From Streptosporangium amethystogenes (GTDB lineage Bacteria > Actinomycetota > Actinomycetes > Streptosporangiales > Streptosporangiaceae): a DNA stretch of 64,000 bases. The stretch covers positions 192,128 through 256,127 of the forward strand of contig NZ_JOEQ01000011.1 in the NCBI RefSeq assembly GCF_000721075.1, in the 5' to 3' direction. The notes beneath the pieces were generated by a model that worked only from the letters and a program-made list of their open reading frames with translations, did no database searches and was not told the origin of the DNA. Positions 8,468 to 17,099 of the stretch are shown here, one piece after another. A program made the position numbers and the translations under genes. Position 1 is the stretch's first letter, and each line of letters opens with the position of its first letter.

Positions 8468-9055
8468 TTACGACGGGGTGTCTTTTTCGCCGCGGAGCAC
8501 CCGGAGTGCCTCCTCGGCCCGATTCTGGGCCTCCTGATGCGTCAAGCCGTCCACGGAGGCGACGAAGGAGACGAAGACGTCCCTGTCGGGGGCCTTGAAG
8601 CTGAAGGTGTCTCCCAGCGAGGGGAAGATTCTGCGCGTGAGTTCCATCGTGGACGCGGTGATCTTCTCGTTGGGAGTACTGTCCCCGCCGATTGCCGAGA
8701 GCATGCCGAACCATGCGCCGAGGCGCCACGTCAGGGCCTTGGCGAAGGCGATGTTGAACGGAATCCCCACGATGGGAATGGAGCCGACGAGCTTGTCCCA
8801 GAGCAGGTCCTGGGCGAGGAAGGGAATGTTCGGCTTCAGGTATTCCTTGGCGGCCTCCGCGGTGATGTGGCCCCTGCCGTAGATGCTCCGTACGTCGTTC
8901 CACAGGTCGATGTAGAACGGAATCGCGATCACGTCGACGACCAGGTTCGCTCCGCCGCCGAAGAACCCGCTCGCACCCTGCGCCAACACGTTTCCCGTCG
9001 CGAGGGTGCTGGTTCTTTCGTAAACCCGCGCGGCGCGCTCCTCTTTTTCTTTCAT
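8468..9055 (-). CDS. Hypothetical helical protein
   Basis: 195 aa, ATG preceded by GGAAGGGAAC. A Glu/Lys/Arg-rich start is followed by a hydrophobic stretch (VLAQGASGFFGGGANLVVDV), then helices with IPFYIDLWNDVRSIYG and VGSIPIVGIPFNIAFAKALT. The pattern of two small-residue-rich amphipathic helices with a YG turn recalls DUF697-type GTPase-associated proteins, but no G domain is present and the match is weak. C-terminal part is soluble. No operon partner on this strand. Confidence 0.6.
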   Translation of the reverse strand: MKEKEERAARVYERTSTLATGNVLAQGASGFFGGGANLVVDVIAIPFYIDLWNDVRSIYGRGHITAEAAKEYLKPNIPFLAQDLLWDKLVGSIPIVGIPFNIAFAKALTWRLGAWFGMLSAIGGDSTPNEKITASTMELTRRIFPSLGDTFSFKAPDRDVFVSFVASVDGLTHQEAQNRAEEALRVLRGEKDTPS

Positions 9056-9283
9056 GTTCCCTTCCGATTTTTCGTGTCCTGCCAGATGGAATGAGGCCGG
9101 GGGGCTGGCCGTACCGAGTGTAGAACGAGGATTGATTCCCGTTTCCCGGGGCGATGGCCGCTCCGCGGGCTGTTGTCCCCGGCGCGTGCCGCAGGGACCT
9201 GACGGTGTCCCTCATCCCTTGGTATGGCATCCGAACGACAGGGCCAGTAGGGCGAACTGCCCGCGGCGAGCTGCCACATTTCA

Positions 9284-9320
9284 AAAGGTGCCGGACATGT
9301 ACCAGGTGTCCGGCACCTTT
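9284..9320. promoter_or_regulatory. Perfect 14-bp stem-loop just before the ECF sigma ribosome site
   Basis: AAAGGTGCCGGACA (9284-9297) pairs exactly with TGTCCGGCACCTTT (9307-9320) around a 9-base loop. It ends 4 bases before AAGGAG (9325-9330) of the sigma gene. It could be an upstream terminator, an operator, or an mRNA element limiting translation. The alternative ATG at 9297 lies inside the stem. Confidence 0.55.
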
Positions 9321-9335
9321 CGGCAAGGAGACCTT

Positions 9336-9848
9336 GTGACACACCGAGATCGCTTCGAAGCGGTCTATGACGCGTACTACCCGGCGATACACCAGTACGC
9401 CGCCCGCCGCACCGGTTCGCCCGACGACACGGCCGACGTCATCTCCGAGACGTTCCTCATCGCCTGGCGGCGCATCGACGATGTGCCCGAGGGCGAGAAG
9501 GCGCTGCTGTGGCTGTACGGGGTGGCCCGCCGGGTGCTGGCCAACCGGCAGCGCGGCGATTTCCGCAGGGCTGTACTCGCTGAACGGCTGCGTGCGGAAC
9601 TGGCCGCCGACCGGCCGGTCAGGCCGGTCGATCTGGAGCATGTCCGCGCTGCCTTCGACGAGTTGCCGGAGCGTGACCGCGAGGTCTTGGCGCTGGCCTG
9701 CTGGGAGGGCCTGACCAGCCAGCGGATCGCCAAAGTTGTGGGATGCACGGCCATTGCCGCCCGGACCCGGCTGCATCGGGCGCGCAAGCGGATGGCGGCG
9801 GCGCTGGAGCGGCAGGCGTCCTTGACAATCGCGATGGGGGAAGCATGA
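9336..9848 (+). CDS. ECF-type RNA polymerase sigma factor
   Basis: 170 aa. Region 2 at about residues 8-75 (AVYDAYYPAIHQYAARRTG, DTADVISETFLIAWRR, LLWLYGVARRVLANRQR); region 4 at about 105-155 (AFDELPERDREVLALACWEG, HTH, RTRLHRARKRM). GTG at 9336 is chosen because AAGGAG lies 5 bases upstream; the ATG at 9297 is inside a hairpin. Its TGA overlaps the next ATG (ATGA). Probably a regulator whose activity is set by the partner protein encoded next. Confidence 0.93.
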   Translation: MTHRDRFEAVYDAYYPAIHQYAARRTGSPDDTADVISETFLIAWRRIDDVPEGEKALLWLYGVARRVLANRQRGDFRRAVLAERLRAELAADRPVRPVDLEHVRAAFDELPERDREVLALACWEGLTSQRIAKVVGCTAIAARTRLHRARKRMAAALERQASLTIAMGEA

Positions 9849-10891
9849 GTGACATCGACAACCTGGTAAGAGCCATTGACCCGGCACCACACGCGCCGGA
9901 TCAGGGGCCCGGCGCGCGCGAACTGCGTGAGTCGATCATGGCGACCCAGGCAGGCCGGCACCGGACGGCCCGGCGTCTGCCGTGGCGGGCCTGTGCTCTC
10001 GGGCTCGCCGCGGCCGCGGCCGCGACCGCGGTCTTCCTTGGCCAGGTCGCCCCCACTGCAGCGCCCTATCCCGTGGCCACACCCGGCGGCACCACCCTGT
10101 CGGGTACCTCGATCCTGCTGGCCGCCGCCGCCAAGGCCGAAGCCGCCTCCGAAGGGGCCTACTGGCACCTCAAGCGGCTGTACGCGGGGTCGCGGCCTGG
10201 GCCGTACGGCAAGAACGGCGACACCTACTACCTGGAAACCTCCAACCTCTCGGAGACGTGGGTGGCCAAGGACGGCCGAACCTGGATCGGCCACAGGCAA
10301 CTGGCCGCACGCCCCATGGACCCGGAGGCATGGCGCCGGGACGGCTCGCCGGCCGAATGGCCGATGGGGCCGGACGGCGGCGTCTACTCCACCTCCCCCG
10401 GCGAGAGCACGTTCTTCCAGAACAAGAGGAAGCAGAGGCTCTACTGGAGTGCCATGCCCATGACCTTGAAGGAGATCGAGGCGCTGCCCGCCGACCCTGA
10501 AGTGCTGAAGAAGCGGGCCGCTGAGGCGATCCGTAGCGATCAGGATTTCGCCGGTTCGGTGGAGGAGGGCCTGCCGCGCACCCTGGCCTCGCTCCTGTAC
10601 GAACTGCCCGCCTCCCCACAGGTGCGCGGCGCCGCCTACCGGGCGCTGGCGACGCTGCCCGCGGTGCGGGTCGAAGGCCAGAGCACCGACCCGCAGGGGC
10701 GCTCGGGTGTCGCCGTGACCTTCCCGATACAGGGGGACCGAACCCCTCAGATCAGGCTGATCATTGACCCCGACACCTCCAAGGTGCTGACCTTCGAAGT
10801 CACCGGCATGCCGCAGAAGGGCGACCGGGTCAACGTGGTGCTGGAGTCCGGTTGGACCGACACCAGGCCATCCCCGCCCTCGACCGGGTGA
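9845..10891 (+). CDS. CU044_5270 family protein, sigma-linked membrane protein
   Basis: 348 aa, coupled to the sigma gene by ATGA. A cytoplasmic N-terminus of about 40 residues precedes one TM helix (ACALGLAAAAAATAVFLGQV). The extracytoplasmic part is typical of CU044_5270 proteins: AKAEAASEGAYWH, a variable middle with W..E...W, ALPADPEVLKKR, and a C-terminal repeat domain ending LIIDPDTSKVLTFEV. These proteins always follow ECF sigma genes and are thought to act as anti-sigma or sensor proteins; the exact role is unproven. Confidence 0.85.
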   Translation: MSDIDNLVRAIDPAPHAPDQGPGARELRESIMATQAGRHRTARRLPWRACALGLAAAAAATAVFLGQVAPTAAPYPVATPGGTTLSGTSILLAAAAKAEAASEGAYWHLKRLYAGSRPGPYGKNGDTYYLETSNLSETWVAKDGRTWIGHRQLAARPMDPEAWRRDGSPAEWPMGPDGGVYSTSPGESTFFQNKRKQRLYWSAMPMTLKEIEALPADPEVLKKRAAEAIRSDQDFAGSVEEGLPRTLASLLYELPASPQVRGAAYRALATLPAVRVEGQSTDPQGRSGVAVTFPIQGDRTPQIRLIIDPDTSKVLTFEVTGMPQKGDRVNVVLESGWTDTRPSPPSTG

Positions 10892-10897
10892 CGGCCA

Positions 10898-10940
10898 CCG
10901 GGCCGGCCGGCGTGCGCGATCACCCGACCGGCCGGCCCGG
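10898..10940 (+). terminator. GC hairpin after the sigma operon
   Basis: CCGGGCCGGCCGG pairs with CCGGCCGGCCCGG (13 bp, 17-base loop), 7 bases after the stop of the CU044_5270 gene. Confidence 0.65.
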
Positions 10941-11089
10941 ATACATCCACCCCCGGTGAGGGGGCGTACCTGTCCGGATCGATCCTGCTGAGACCACCTC
11001 ATTGACAAGCTTGGGAAGGGCCTGAAAGGGTCTCGCGTACAACGAAGATCATCCGACGTTTTTGGGTCTGACCATTCAGGGAGATCGCG

Positions 11090-14023
11090 GTGACGCGGAA
11101 GAAGCCTCTTGCGCTGACACTTGGCGTGTCATTGCTCCTGTCCACGGGGGTAGCGGCTAACGCGTCCGCGACCAGCTCCGGCGAGGAGCGCTTCCAACCG
11201 GGTGTCACCTACGATCTGTCGGTGACCGACGCCGAGCGCGACGCGATCCACGCGGAAGTCGAGGCGTTGGCTGGACGCGTCAACAGCGCGCGGGCGGGGG
11301 ACGGCACCTACGACCCGCTCAGTCTGATCGGGGCGATGCTGGACGGGTCGAGCTACGACTCCATCTCCCGAGGCGGCACGGCCGCGACGGCGTACCCCTT
11401 CCCGGTCAGCAACACCGAAGCCAACCAGAACGAGTACGACCGCAAGGTCGCCAAGCTCGCCTGGGTGGTCAAGCTGGCCACCGACCTGGGTTTCCCGGTG
11501 GTCGTCCAACGCCAGCCCGACAAGTACGTCTACGCGGAGATCGGTGACCCGGACGCCCCGGAGATGGTCATGGCGTTGAGCCACCTCGACTCGCCGACGG
11601 CTTCCGTCTCGCCGGCCCAGCTGGCGCGCTGGCGAAACGCCGATGGCAACCTCGGCACTCCTGGTGCGTACCACTCGCCCTATGTCCGGGACGGCTGGGT
11701 CTACGGGGCGGGCGTGCAGGACGACAGCGGTCCGACGCTGGCGACGCTGCTCGCGGCCAAGGCGCTGCTCAAGGCGGGGTTGCCCCTCGACCGACGCATC
11801 CGCATCGTCATGGGAATCTACGAAGACGGCGGTCCCGGCACGCCCTCGACGACGAACACCGCCACCTTCCAGTCCATCCCGTACAACTCGAACCCGAGCT
11901 TCTACGACAACTGGGCCTACAAGAACCTCAACCGGGAGGAGGTCCCGATCGCGGCCTACACCTCCGACTCGCGGTTCCCGGTCATCGTCGGCAACTCCGG
12001 ATCGGTGACCCCGTCGGTGTCGATGAGCTTGTCCGCAGACAGTGCCAAGGCCTTCCGGCTGACGGATGCCACAGCCGGCGTCACCTTGCGTGAAGGCGAT
12101 CCGACGCTCAAGGACATCGCCTACGGCAGCACCACGCAGATCGCCTCCCGGGCGATCTTCACCCTCGACGTGGCGGGGGCCGGCTCCGCCGAGCGCGACC
12201 GATTCGTAGCGGCGATCACCGCCGCCGCGACCACGAAGGGTTGGCTCCCGGCTGCTCCCCGCACCACCCCCAAGGTGCAGACCATGATCACCGGCGACTC
12301 GCTCACGCTGGAGATCAACACCGATGTGGCGATGGAGATGCCGACCCCGCAGTACGGCAGGAACGCCGTCGTGTGGGGGATGTTCCTCCTCTCCAAGGGA
12401 CTCGGCGCACTGGGGACCACGGCCGCCGACATGCAATTGAAGAAAGCCGCCGACGGCATCGCCGACCTGTTCTTCCGCGACGGTGTCGAAGGCGAAGCCT
12501 ATATCGGCAAGTACATGGGCATCCCGGCGAGCCTGTTGCGCAACCCGAGCAACGGCACCCCGAACCTGACCTTTGCCCTCATGGGAGGCATCAATTCGGA
12601 GACCCCGACGAGCTTTTACCCGGACGCCTCCGGAAGCCTCAGCATGCCGATGTACGTGCGCAGCATGCACGTCACCGCGGCTGACTCCAGCCAGGCAACG
12701 GCGGCGGTCACGGCCGCCTTCCAGGCGAAGGGGTTCACCATCGGCAACCTCGGCTCGCCCGTCGGCGCCGGGTTGTACGTCACTCACGACAACCCGCTGA
12801 CGGCTCTTCAGTTCGGGAGCTACCAAGCCTCGATCAACCGCAACCCGGAGAAGTTCGCGGATCCGTATTCCCTCAGGGACGTGGTCTATCCGCAGGGCAC
12901 GACCGGCGGCACCCTGGCCGGCAACTTCCGCAACAAGATGACCGCCTTCGGCGCGGTGATCCCGGGTAACGAGCGCTGGTGGCACACGGCCAACGAGCGG
13001 ATGAAGGTCGACTCGGCAGTGCAGATGACCAAGATGATGGCCGACGGCATGCTGGAGATGGCCCGGTACTCCGGGCCCGCCGGTGCCAAGTTCATGTGGG
13101 CGAGCATCCCGGGGCTGAACTCCGACCGGGCGGACCTCGACCTGCTCGACGTCACGATCGGAACCTACAAGGACGCGTCGGCCGCTGTCGGCACGAGCCG
13201 GTTGGGCACCCAGGCCCTGCTCGGCGCCACCTCGTTCAACATCCCGATGTGGAACGGGCGCGGCAACTCGGCTCCGACGGCCTCGGCTTTCGCGCTGGGG
13301 CACGCCCCGGGAGGGGTCTACCTGCCCCTGACCGACACCGAGTACCTGAACACCACGTACGTGTCGCCGATGCGCTTGGAGTTCAAGGTGGAGCGCCCCG
13401 GCCACATGTCGGACGCGGCTTGGGCGAAGTTCGTGGCCGGTGGCTACGGCGACTTCCGGTTCAACATTCTCGTCGGCGACGCGGTTGTGCCGCTGGCCGT
13501 TCCTGCGGGGCAGAGTGCGGACAAGTACTTCTCCTCGCGCATCTCGGCCAACAACCCCGACGCCATCTACCTGTCGGTCAACCTCGCGATCACCGATGCC
13601 CCGTACGCCGGGGTGCAGGCCGTCCTCGCGGATTCCAAGACGGACCTGTACACGGTCAATCCGACGTACCTGGCCTCGAACCCGGATCCGTTCCCCGGGC
13701 GCGGAGCCATCGAACAACGGGGCTTCTTCCTGTTCGGTGATGGGCACAAGAACGCGGAGTTCTCTTCGCCCGACGCGGTCTACGTGACAGTCGCCAACGC
13801 GGTCACCGACGCCGAGCCGTCGGCGGTGGTGAAGAAGTTGAAGGGCAACAAGAACGAGTTGACCATCACGGTGAAGCAGACCCACATCGACGGCAGCGAG
13901 TCTCCTGTGACGGCCACGTTCACCATCAACAACAACGCCGCCGGCACTTACACCGTCGGCGATTACAAGGTATACGTCGAAACCAAGGGCAACACCCAGG
14001 TGCGGTCGATCTCCATCGTGTGA
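11090..14023 (+). CDS. Secreted M20-family peptidase, PepV-like, unusually long
   Basis: 977 aa from GTG (GGGAGATC upstream). A signal peptide covers about residues 1-27 (KKPLALTLGVSLLLSTGVAANASA). Metal-site motifs of M20 dipeptidases are visible: HLDSP near 164, VYGAGVQDDSGPT near 205, and IYEDGG near 242 (usually EE). These point to a PepV-like di-zinc dipeptidase acting outside the cell. PepV enzymes are about 470 aa; this one has about 400 more residues, ending in an Ig-like beta domain (about 900-977, NELTITVKQ, ATFTINNNAAG). Single gene with its own promoter region. Whether it is an active peptidase is not certain given the E-to-D change. Confidence 0.75.
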   Translation: MTRKKPLALTLGVSLLLSTGVAANASATSSGEERFQPGVTYDLSVTDAERDAIHAEVEALAGRVNSARAGDGTYDPLSLIGAMLDGSSYDSISRGGTAATAYPFPVSNTEANQNEYDRKVAKLAWVVKLATDLGFPVVVQRQPDKYVYAEIGDPDAPEMVMALSHLDSPTASVSPAQLARWRNADGNLGTPGAYHSPYVRDGWVYGAGVQDDSGPTLATLLAAKALLKAGLPLDRRIRIVMGIYEDGGPGTPSTTNTATFQSIPYNSNPSFYDNWAYKNLNREEVPIAAYTSDSRFPVIVGNSGSVTPSVSMSLSADSAKAFRLTDATAGVTLREGDPTLKDIAYGSTTQIASRAIFTLDVAGAGSAERDRFVAAITAAATTKGWLPAAPRTTPKVQTMITGDSLTLEINTDVAMEMPTPQYGRNAVVWGMFLLSKGLGALGTTAADMQLKKAADGIADLFFRDGVEGEAYIGKYMGIPASLLRNPSNGTPNLTFALMGGINSETPTSFYPDASGSLSMPMYVRSMHVTAADSSQATAAVTAAFQAKGFTIGNLGSPVGAGLYVTHDNPLTALQFGSYQASINRNPEKFADPYSLRDVVYPQGTTGGTLAGNFRNKMTAFGAVIPGNERWWHTANERMKVDSAVQMTKMMADGMLEMARYSGPAGAKFMWASIPGLNSDRADLDLLDVTIGTYKDASAAVGTSRLGTQALLGATSFNIPMWNGRGNSAPTASAFALGHAPGGVYLPLTDTEYLNTTYVSPMRLEFKVERPGHMSDAAWAKFVAGGYGDFRFNILVGDAVVPLAVPAGQSADKYFSSRISANNPDAIYLSVNLAITDAPYAGVQAVLADSKTDLYTVNPTYLASNPDPFPGRGAIEQRGFFLFGDGHKNAEFSSPDAVYVTVANAVTDAEPSAVVKKLKGNKNELTITVKQTHIDGSESPVTATFTINNNAAGTYTVGDYKVYVETKGNTQVRSISIV

Positions 14024-14146
14024 CGCGTGTGAACCGGAAGTTCAGCGCGCGCACGAGAGGGCATGCGCGGCGGCAGGATGCCTCGACTCGGTCGTCAAGC
14101 CGAATAGGGGCTCGGCGGTGAGAAGAAGCAGAGCCTCGCTCCCGCG

Positions 14147-14638
14147 TTGGAACTGCTGGACGATGGCACGGACCTCATGACCCGCGACGAGTTCCGTGGC
14201 CACGCGACCGCCGCCGCGATCCTCGCCGACCCAGACGGGCGGATCCTGGACATCCGCCACCTCGCCCTGGACTGCTGGCTGCCGCCCGGTGGTCACCTGG
14301 AGGCATCCGACGCCACCCTCTTGGACGCGGCCCTGCGCGAGCTCGCCGAGGAGACCGGCATCCCCGCCGCCGTCACCCCGGCCGGGAGGCGTCCCCTCCA
14401 CCTCGACATCCACCCCATCCCCGCCAACCCGGCCAAGGGCGAACCGGACCACCGGCACATCGACTTCCGGTTTCTCTTCCGTACCGCCACCGAGGTCGGC
14501 CGACTCCAGACCGAAGAGATCACCGCCGCCGCCTGGCGCGAGCCCGACAGTATCGGCGGACCGCACTCTGAGACAACGCGTCACCCAGGCACTTCGTTGA
14601 GACCCCTCGGCTGGATGCGCTGCCCTCGAAGGTGTTGA
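14147..14638 (+). CDS. NUDIX hydrolase, ends probably altered by indels
   Basis: About 163 aa as read. NUDIX box is present: GGHLEASDATLLDAALREL, then AEETGI, with Asp where Glu is canonical, as in many actinobacterial relatives. FRGHATAAAIL before it and DFRFLFRT after it fit the fold. The start is unclear: sequence similar to the family N-terminus (KKQSLAPALELLDDG) continues upstream without ATG, so TTG 14147 or ATG 14177 must serve. The C-terminus looks frameshifted: the next frame reads DRTLRQRVTQALR and stops at 14600, a typical NUDIX end. Substrate unknown. Confidence 0.6.
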   Translation: MELLDDGTDLMTRDEFRGHATAAAILADPDGRILDIRHLALDCWLPPGGHLEASDATLLDAALRELAEETGIPAAVTPAGRRPLHLDIHPIPANPAKGEPDHRHIDFRFLFRTATEVGRLQTEEITAAAWREPDSIGGPHSETTRHPGTSLRPLGWMRCPRRC

Positions 14639-15123
14639 GGTGTCCGGTCGGCGACCACCTCGCGACACCGGCCGCGGACGATGAGCGCGGGGCCGGCGAA
14701 GACCTCCTGTAGCAGGTCGAAGTCCGGGTGGAAGCTGAGGCCGTCCTCCTCGTCGAGGACGATCGCGACCATCCCCATCTGGGTGAAGCCGGGATCGGGC
14801 AGGTCGGGCTCCGTCCAAGGGCCGCTCTTGCTCCCGGCCCGCTCGTAGTCGTGCCGGTAGAAGGCGAGCACCTTCTCTTTCACCTCGTCTCCCGGCACGA
14901 CGATCAGGTCGCCTCCGCAGAGGTCGATGAAGGATTCGCGTTGGGCGGTCTGAATCTCGCGGGCCTTGGCGAGTTTCTCGGGGTTGATGAAGATCAGCGT
15001 TGGACTCCTCAGCCGCAGGTCTCGTACGCCTGCGAGGGCGGCGGAGGCGACCTCGGCGGGGAAGGCCGTCGATGCTCCGCTGATCATCCAGTCGTCACCT
15101 ACGGGGACGATGCCGCCGATCAT
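14581..15123 (-). CDS. Conserved hypothetical protein, possibly truncated at the N-terminus
   Basis: 180 aa, soluble, unrecognised. Conserved-looking blocks are VGDDWMISG, SPTLIFINPEKLAKA, RESFIDLCGGDLIVVPG and VAIVLDEEDGLSFHPDF. ATG 15123 has no ribosome site, and the frame upstream continues as GPAGVEQLTPGVV with no start codon before a stop near 15250. This suggests the 5' end was lost when the neighbouring divergent operon was joined. The 3' end overlaps the NUDIX gene. Confidence 0.55.
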   Translation of the reverse strand: MIGGIVPVGDDWMISGASTAFPAEVASAALAGVRDLRLRSPTLIFINPEKLAKAREIQTAQRESFIDLCGGDLIVVPGDEVKEKVLAFYRHDYERAGSKSGPWTEPDLPDPGFTQMGMVAIVLDEEDGLSFHPDFDLLQEVFAGPALIVRGRCREVVADRTPQHLRGQRIQPRGLNEVPG

Positions 15124-15200
15124 GACGACGCCCGGAGTGAGCTGTTCGACGCCTGCCGGGCCCCATGGCCGAGTCGGGGCCTGCCTTCGTGGGCAGAGTG

Positions 15201-15241
15201 ATGTAAAGAATAGTAGACACAGGGTCGACTTTGTTTTACAT
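15201..15241. promoter_or_regulatory. Candidate operator ATGTAAA-N27-TTTACAT
   Basis: ATGTAAA (15201-15207) and TTTACAT (15235-15241) form an inverted repeat in an AT-rich patch ending 8 bases before the membrane-protein start. A plausible binding site for the XRE regulator of the same operon. Confidence 0.35.
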
Positions 15242-15248
15242 TTCCGTC

Positions 15249-15677
15249 ATGGCAGTAGAAGAGAAGAGTGCGTGGATCATGCTGATGGTCTCGGTCGTCG
15301 CGTACACGGCCTACCTGGTCGTCGTCCTCGGGAGCGTGGGAGACGGCCCGCTGGCCGAGGCGCCGTACGTGTCGCCGCTGCTGTGGAGCGTCGGCGGAGC
15401 GATCGTGGCCGGGGTCGTGCTGAACATCATGGCCGGCGCCGTCGTGCCCAAGGGGGCGCGCAGGAAGGACCAGCGCGACCGGGAGATCAACCAGTTCGGC
15501 GAGTTCGTCGGCCAGTCGTTCACCGTCATCGGCGGCGTGACGGCGATGGCCATGGCGCTGGTGGAGTTCGACTACTTCTGGATCGCGAACGTCATCTACC
15601 TGGGGTTCGTCCTGTCGGCCATTCTCGGGTCGATCGCGAAGATCTTCGCCTACCGCAGGGGCTTCCACCCGTGGTGA
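15249..15677 (+). CDS. Four-TM membrane protein paired with XRE regulator
   Basis: 142 aa from ATG 15249. Four predicted TM helices (about residues 8-28, 42-65, 90-108, 114-132), with a charged cytosolic loop ARRKDQRDREINQFGEF in the middle. It resembles the DUF2178-like membrane proteins that precede small XRE regulators. Its TGA overlaps the next GTG (GTGA), so both are co-translated. It may sense a membrane signal for the regulator; inference. Confidence 0.8.
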   Translation: MAVEEKSAWIMLMVSVVAYTAYLVVVLGSVGDGPLAEAPYVSPLLWSVGGAIVAGVVLNIMAGAVVPKGARRKDQRDREINQFGEFVGQSFTVIGGVTAMAMALVEFDYFWIANVIYLGFVLSAILGSIAKIFAYRRGFHPW

Positions 15678-15904
15678 AGCCGACCCGGGTCACGAACTCG
15701 ATCCGCTCCCTCCGGTTCGCACAGGGCGAGATGACCCAGGCGGAGTTGGCGGAGCGGGTCGGCGTGACCCGGCAGACCATCATCGCCATCGAGCAGGGCC
15801 GCTACTCGCCCTCCCTGGAGATGGCCTTCCAGATCGCCAGAGTGTTCGGCGCCCCGCTCGACGACGTGTTCCAGTATCCGGACAGTCAGGAGAAGACATC
15901 ATGA
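15674..15904 (+). CDS. Small XRE-family transcriptional regulator
   Basis: 76 aa, essentially one helix-turn-helix: MTQAELAERVGVTRQTIIAIEQGRYSPSLE spans the DNA-binding part, then MAFQIARVFGAPLDDVFQY. Start GTG overlaps the membrane-protein stop; its stop overlaps the next ATG (ATGA). Compact regulators of this kind usually repress their own operon. Confidence 0.9.
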   Translation: MKPTRVTNSIRSLRFAQGEMTQAELAERVGVTRQTIIAIEQGRYSPSLEMAFQIARVFGAPLDDVFQYPDSQEKTS

Positions 15905-16875
15905 AGGCAATCGTTCAAGACAGGTACGGTTCACCCGACGTACTGAAATTAGAGGACATCGACCGGCCGACTCCCGGGGACGACGACGTGCTCGTGGAGG
16001 TGTACGCGGCCGGGGTCGAGCAGGGCGTCGTCCACCTCATGACCGGCCTCGCGTACGCGGTGCGGCTGGTCTTCGGGCTCCGCGCGCCCCGAGACCGCGT
16101 CCGGGGCCGCGAACTCGCCGGGCGCGTCGAAGCGGTCGGGAAGAACGTGACCCGCTTCCGGCCGGGCGACGAGGTCTTCGGCATCGGCGAGGGCACCTTC
16201 GCCGAGTACGCGTGCGCCCGCGAGCGCAAGCTCGCCCGCAAACCGGCGAACCTCACGTTCGAGCAGGCCGCGGCCGTCGTCATCTCGGCGATCACGGCTC
16301 TCCAGGCGATCCGCGACGCCGGTGAGGTCAAGCCCGGTCAGAAGGTGCTCGTCACCGGCGCCGGAGGCGGCGTGGGGACGTTCGCGGTGCAACTGGCCAA
16401 GGCGTTCGGCACCGAGGTCACCGGCGTGTGCAGTACGGCGAAGACGGACCTGGTCCGGTCGATCGGCGCCGACCACGTCATCGACTACACGCGCGAGGAC
16501 TTCACCCAGGGCGGGCGCCGTTACGACCTCATCCTCGACCTGGCCGGCAACCGCCCGCTGGCCCGCCTGCGGCGCGCCCTCACGCCTCGCGGCACTCTCG
16601 TCCTCGCAGGCGGCGAGGACGGCGGGAAGTGGCTCGGCGGCATGGAACGTTCCCTCGGCGCGGTCATGTTGTCGCCGTTCGTCGGCCAGCGGCTCCGCAT
16701 GATGCTGGCGCGGGAGCGGGGGGAGGACCTCGATCTCCTGAGGGAGTTCGCCGAGGCGGGGACGATCACGCCGGCCATCGGCGGAACGTATCCGCTGAGC
16801 GAGGTCCCCGAGGCGATGCGGCAGTTGATCGCCGGTCACGCGCGCGGCAAGCTGGTCATCGCCGTACGAGAGTGA
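15901..16875 (+). CDS. NAD(P)-dependent quinone oxidoreductase (zinc-free MDR family)
   Basis: 324 aa, full length for the family. N-terminal GroES-like domain (DRYGSPDVLKLEDIDRPTPG), then GRELAGRVEAVGKNVTRFRPGDEV, and a Rossmann fold at about residues 145-260 with GAGGGVGTFAVQLAKAFG and GADHVIDYTRED. The zinc-binding Cys cluster of alcohol dehydrogenases is absent, fitting quinone reductase types. Last gene of the three-gene operon. Substrate unknown. Confidence 0.9.
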   Translation: MKAIVQDRYGSPDVLKLEDIDRPTPGDDDVLVEVYAAGVEQGVVHLMTGLAYAVRLVFGLRAPRDRVRGRELAGRVEAVGKNVTRFRPGDEVFGIGEGTFAEYACARERKLARKPANLTFEQAAAVVISAITALQAIRDAGEVKPGQKVLVTGAGGGVGTFAVQLAKAFGTEVTGVCSTAKTDLVRSIGADHVIDYTREDFTQGGRRYDLILDLAGNRPLARLRRALTPRGTLVLAGGEDGGKWLGGMERSLGAVMLSPFVGQRLRMMLARERGEDLDLLREFAEAGTITPAIGGTYPLSEVPEAMRQLIAGHARGKLVIAVRE

Positions 16876-16909
16876 GAAACCGGCCGTGCCTCCGGTCTGT
16901 ACGGAGGTG

Positions 16910-17065
16910 TTGTCCGAGTGCTCGCCGAGGCGGCGCGGGCTAGGGGCGAGGCCGGTCCAGGTCGAACGTCACGCCGACCAGCGGCCTCGGGGCCTTGGGC
17001 AGCTCCCGCAGGTCGCGGACCGAGCTGAGCCGGTCCACATGGCCGCGCCTTGCGCAGCCGGTTCA
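16910..17065 (-). pseudogene. 3'-end fragment of a sigma-regulator paralogue
   Basis: This stretch is very similar to 29712-29910, the end and downstream flank of the Sigma_reg-type gene: both share TAGGGGCGAGGCCGGTCCAG (20 bases) and neighbouring sequence. Translated on the minus strand it gives the same C-terminus (VGVTFDLDRPRP). Only about 50 codons remain, abutting the ISAs1 relic. Confidence 0.6.
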
Positions 17066-17099
17066 GGTCGGGTCGACGCCACCAGAGGAAAAGTAGCTG

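Noticed and set aside
8451..9890. 479-codon minus frame across the helical protein and sigma gene
   Set aside because: Crosses two well-supported genes and has the composition of an out-of-frame GC-rich reading.
11129..13885. 918-codon open frame on the minus strand opposite the M20 gene
   Set aside because: It mirrors the M20 codons, is Arg/Gly/Val-rich with no domain, and the + strand product has a signal peptide and metal motifs.
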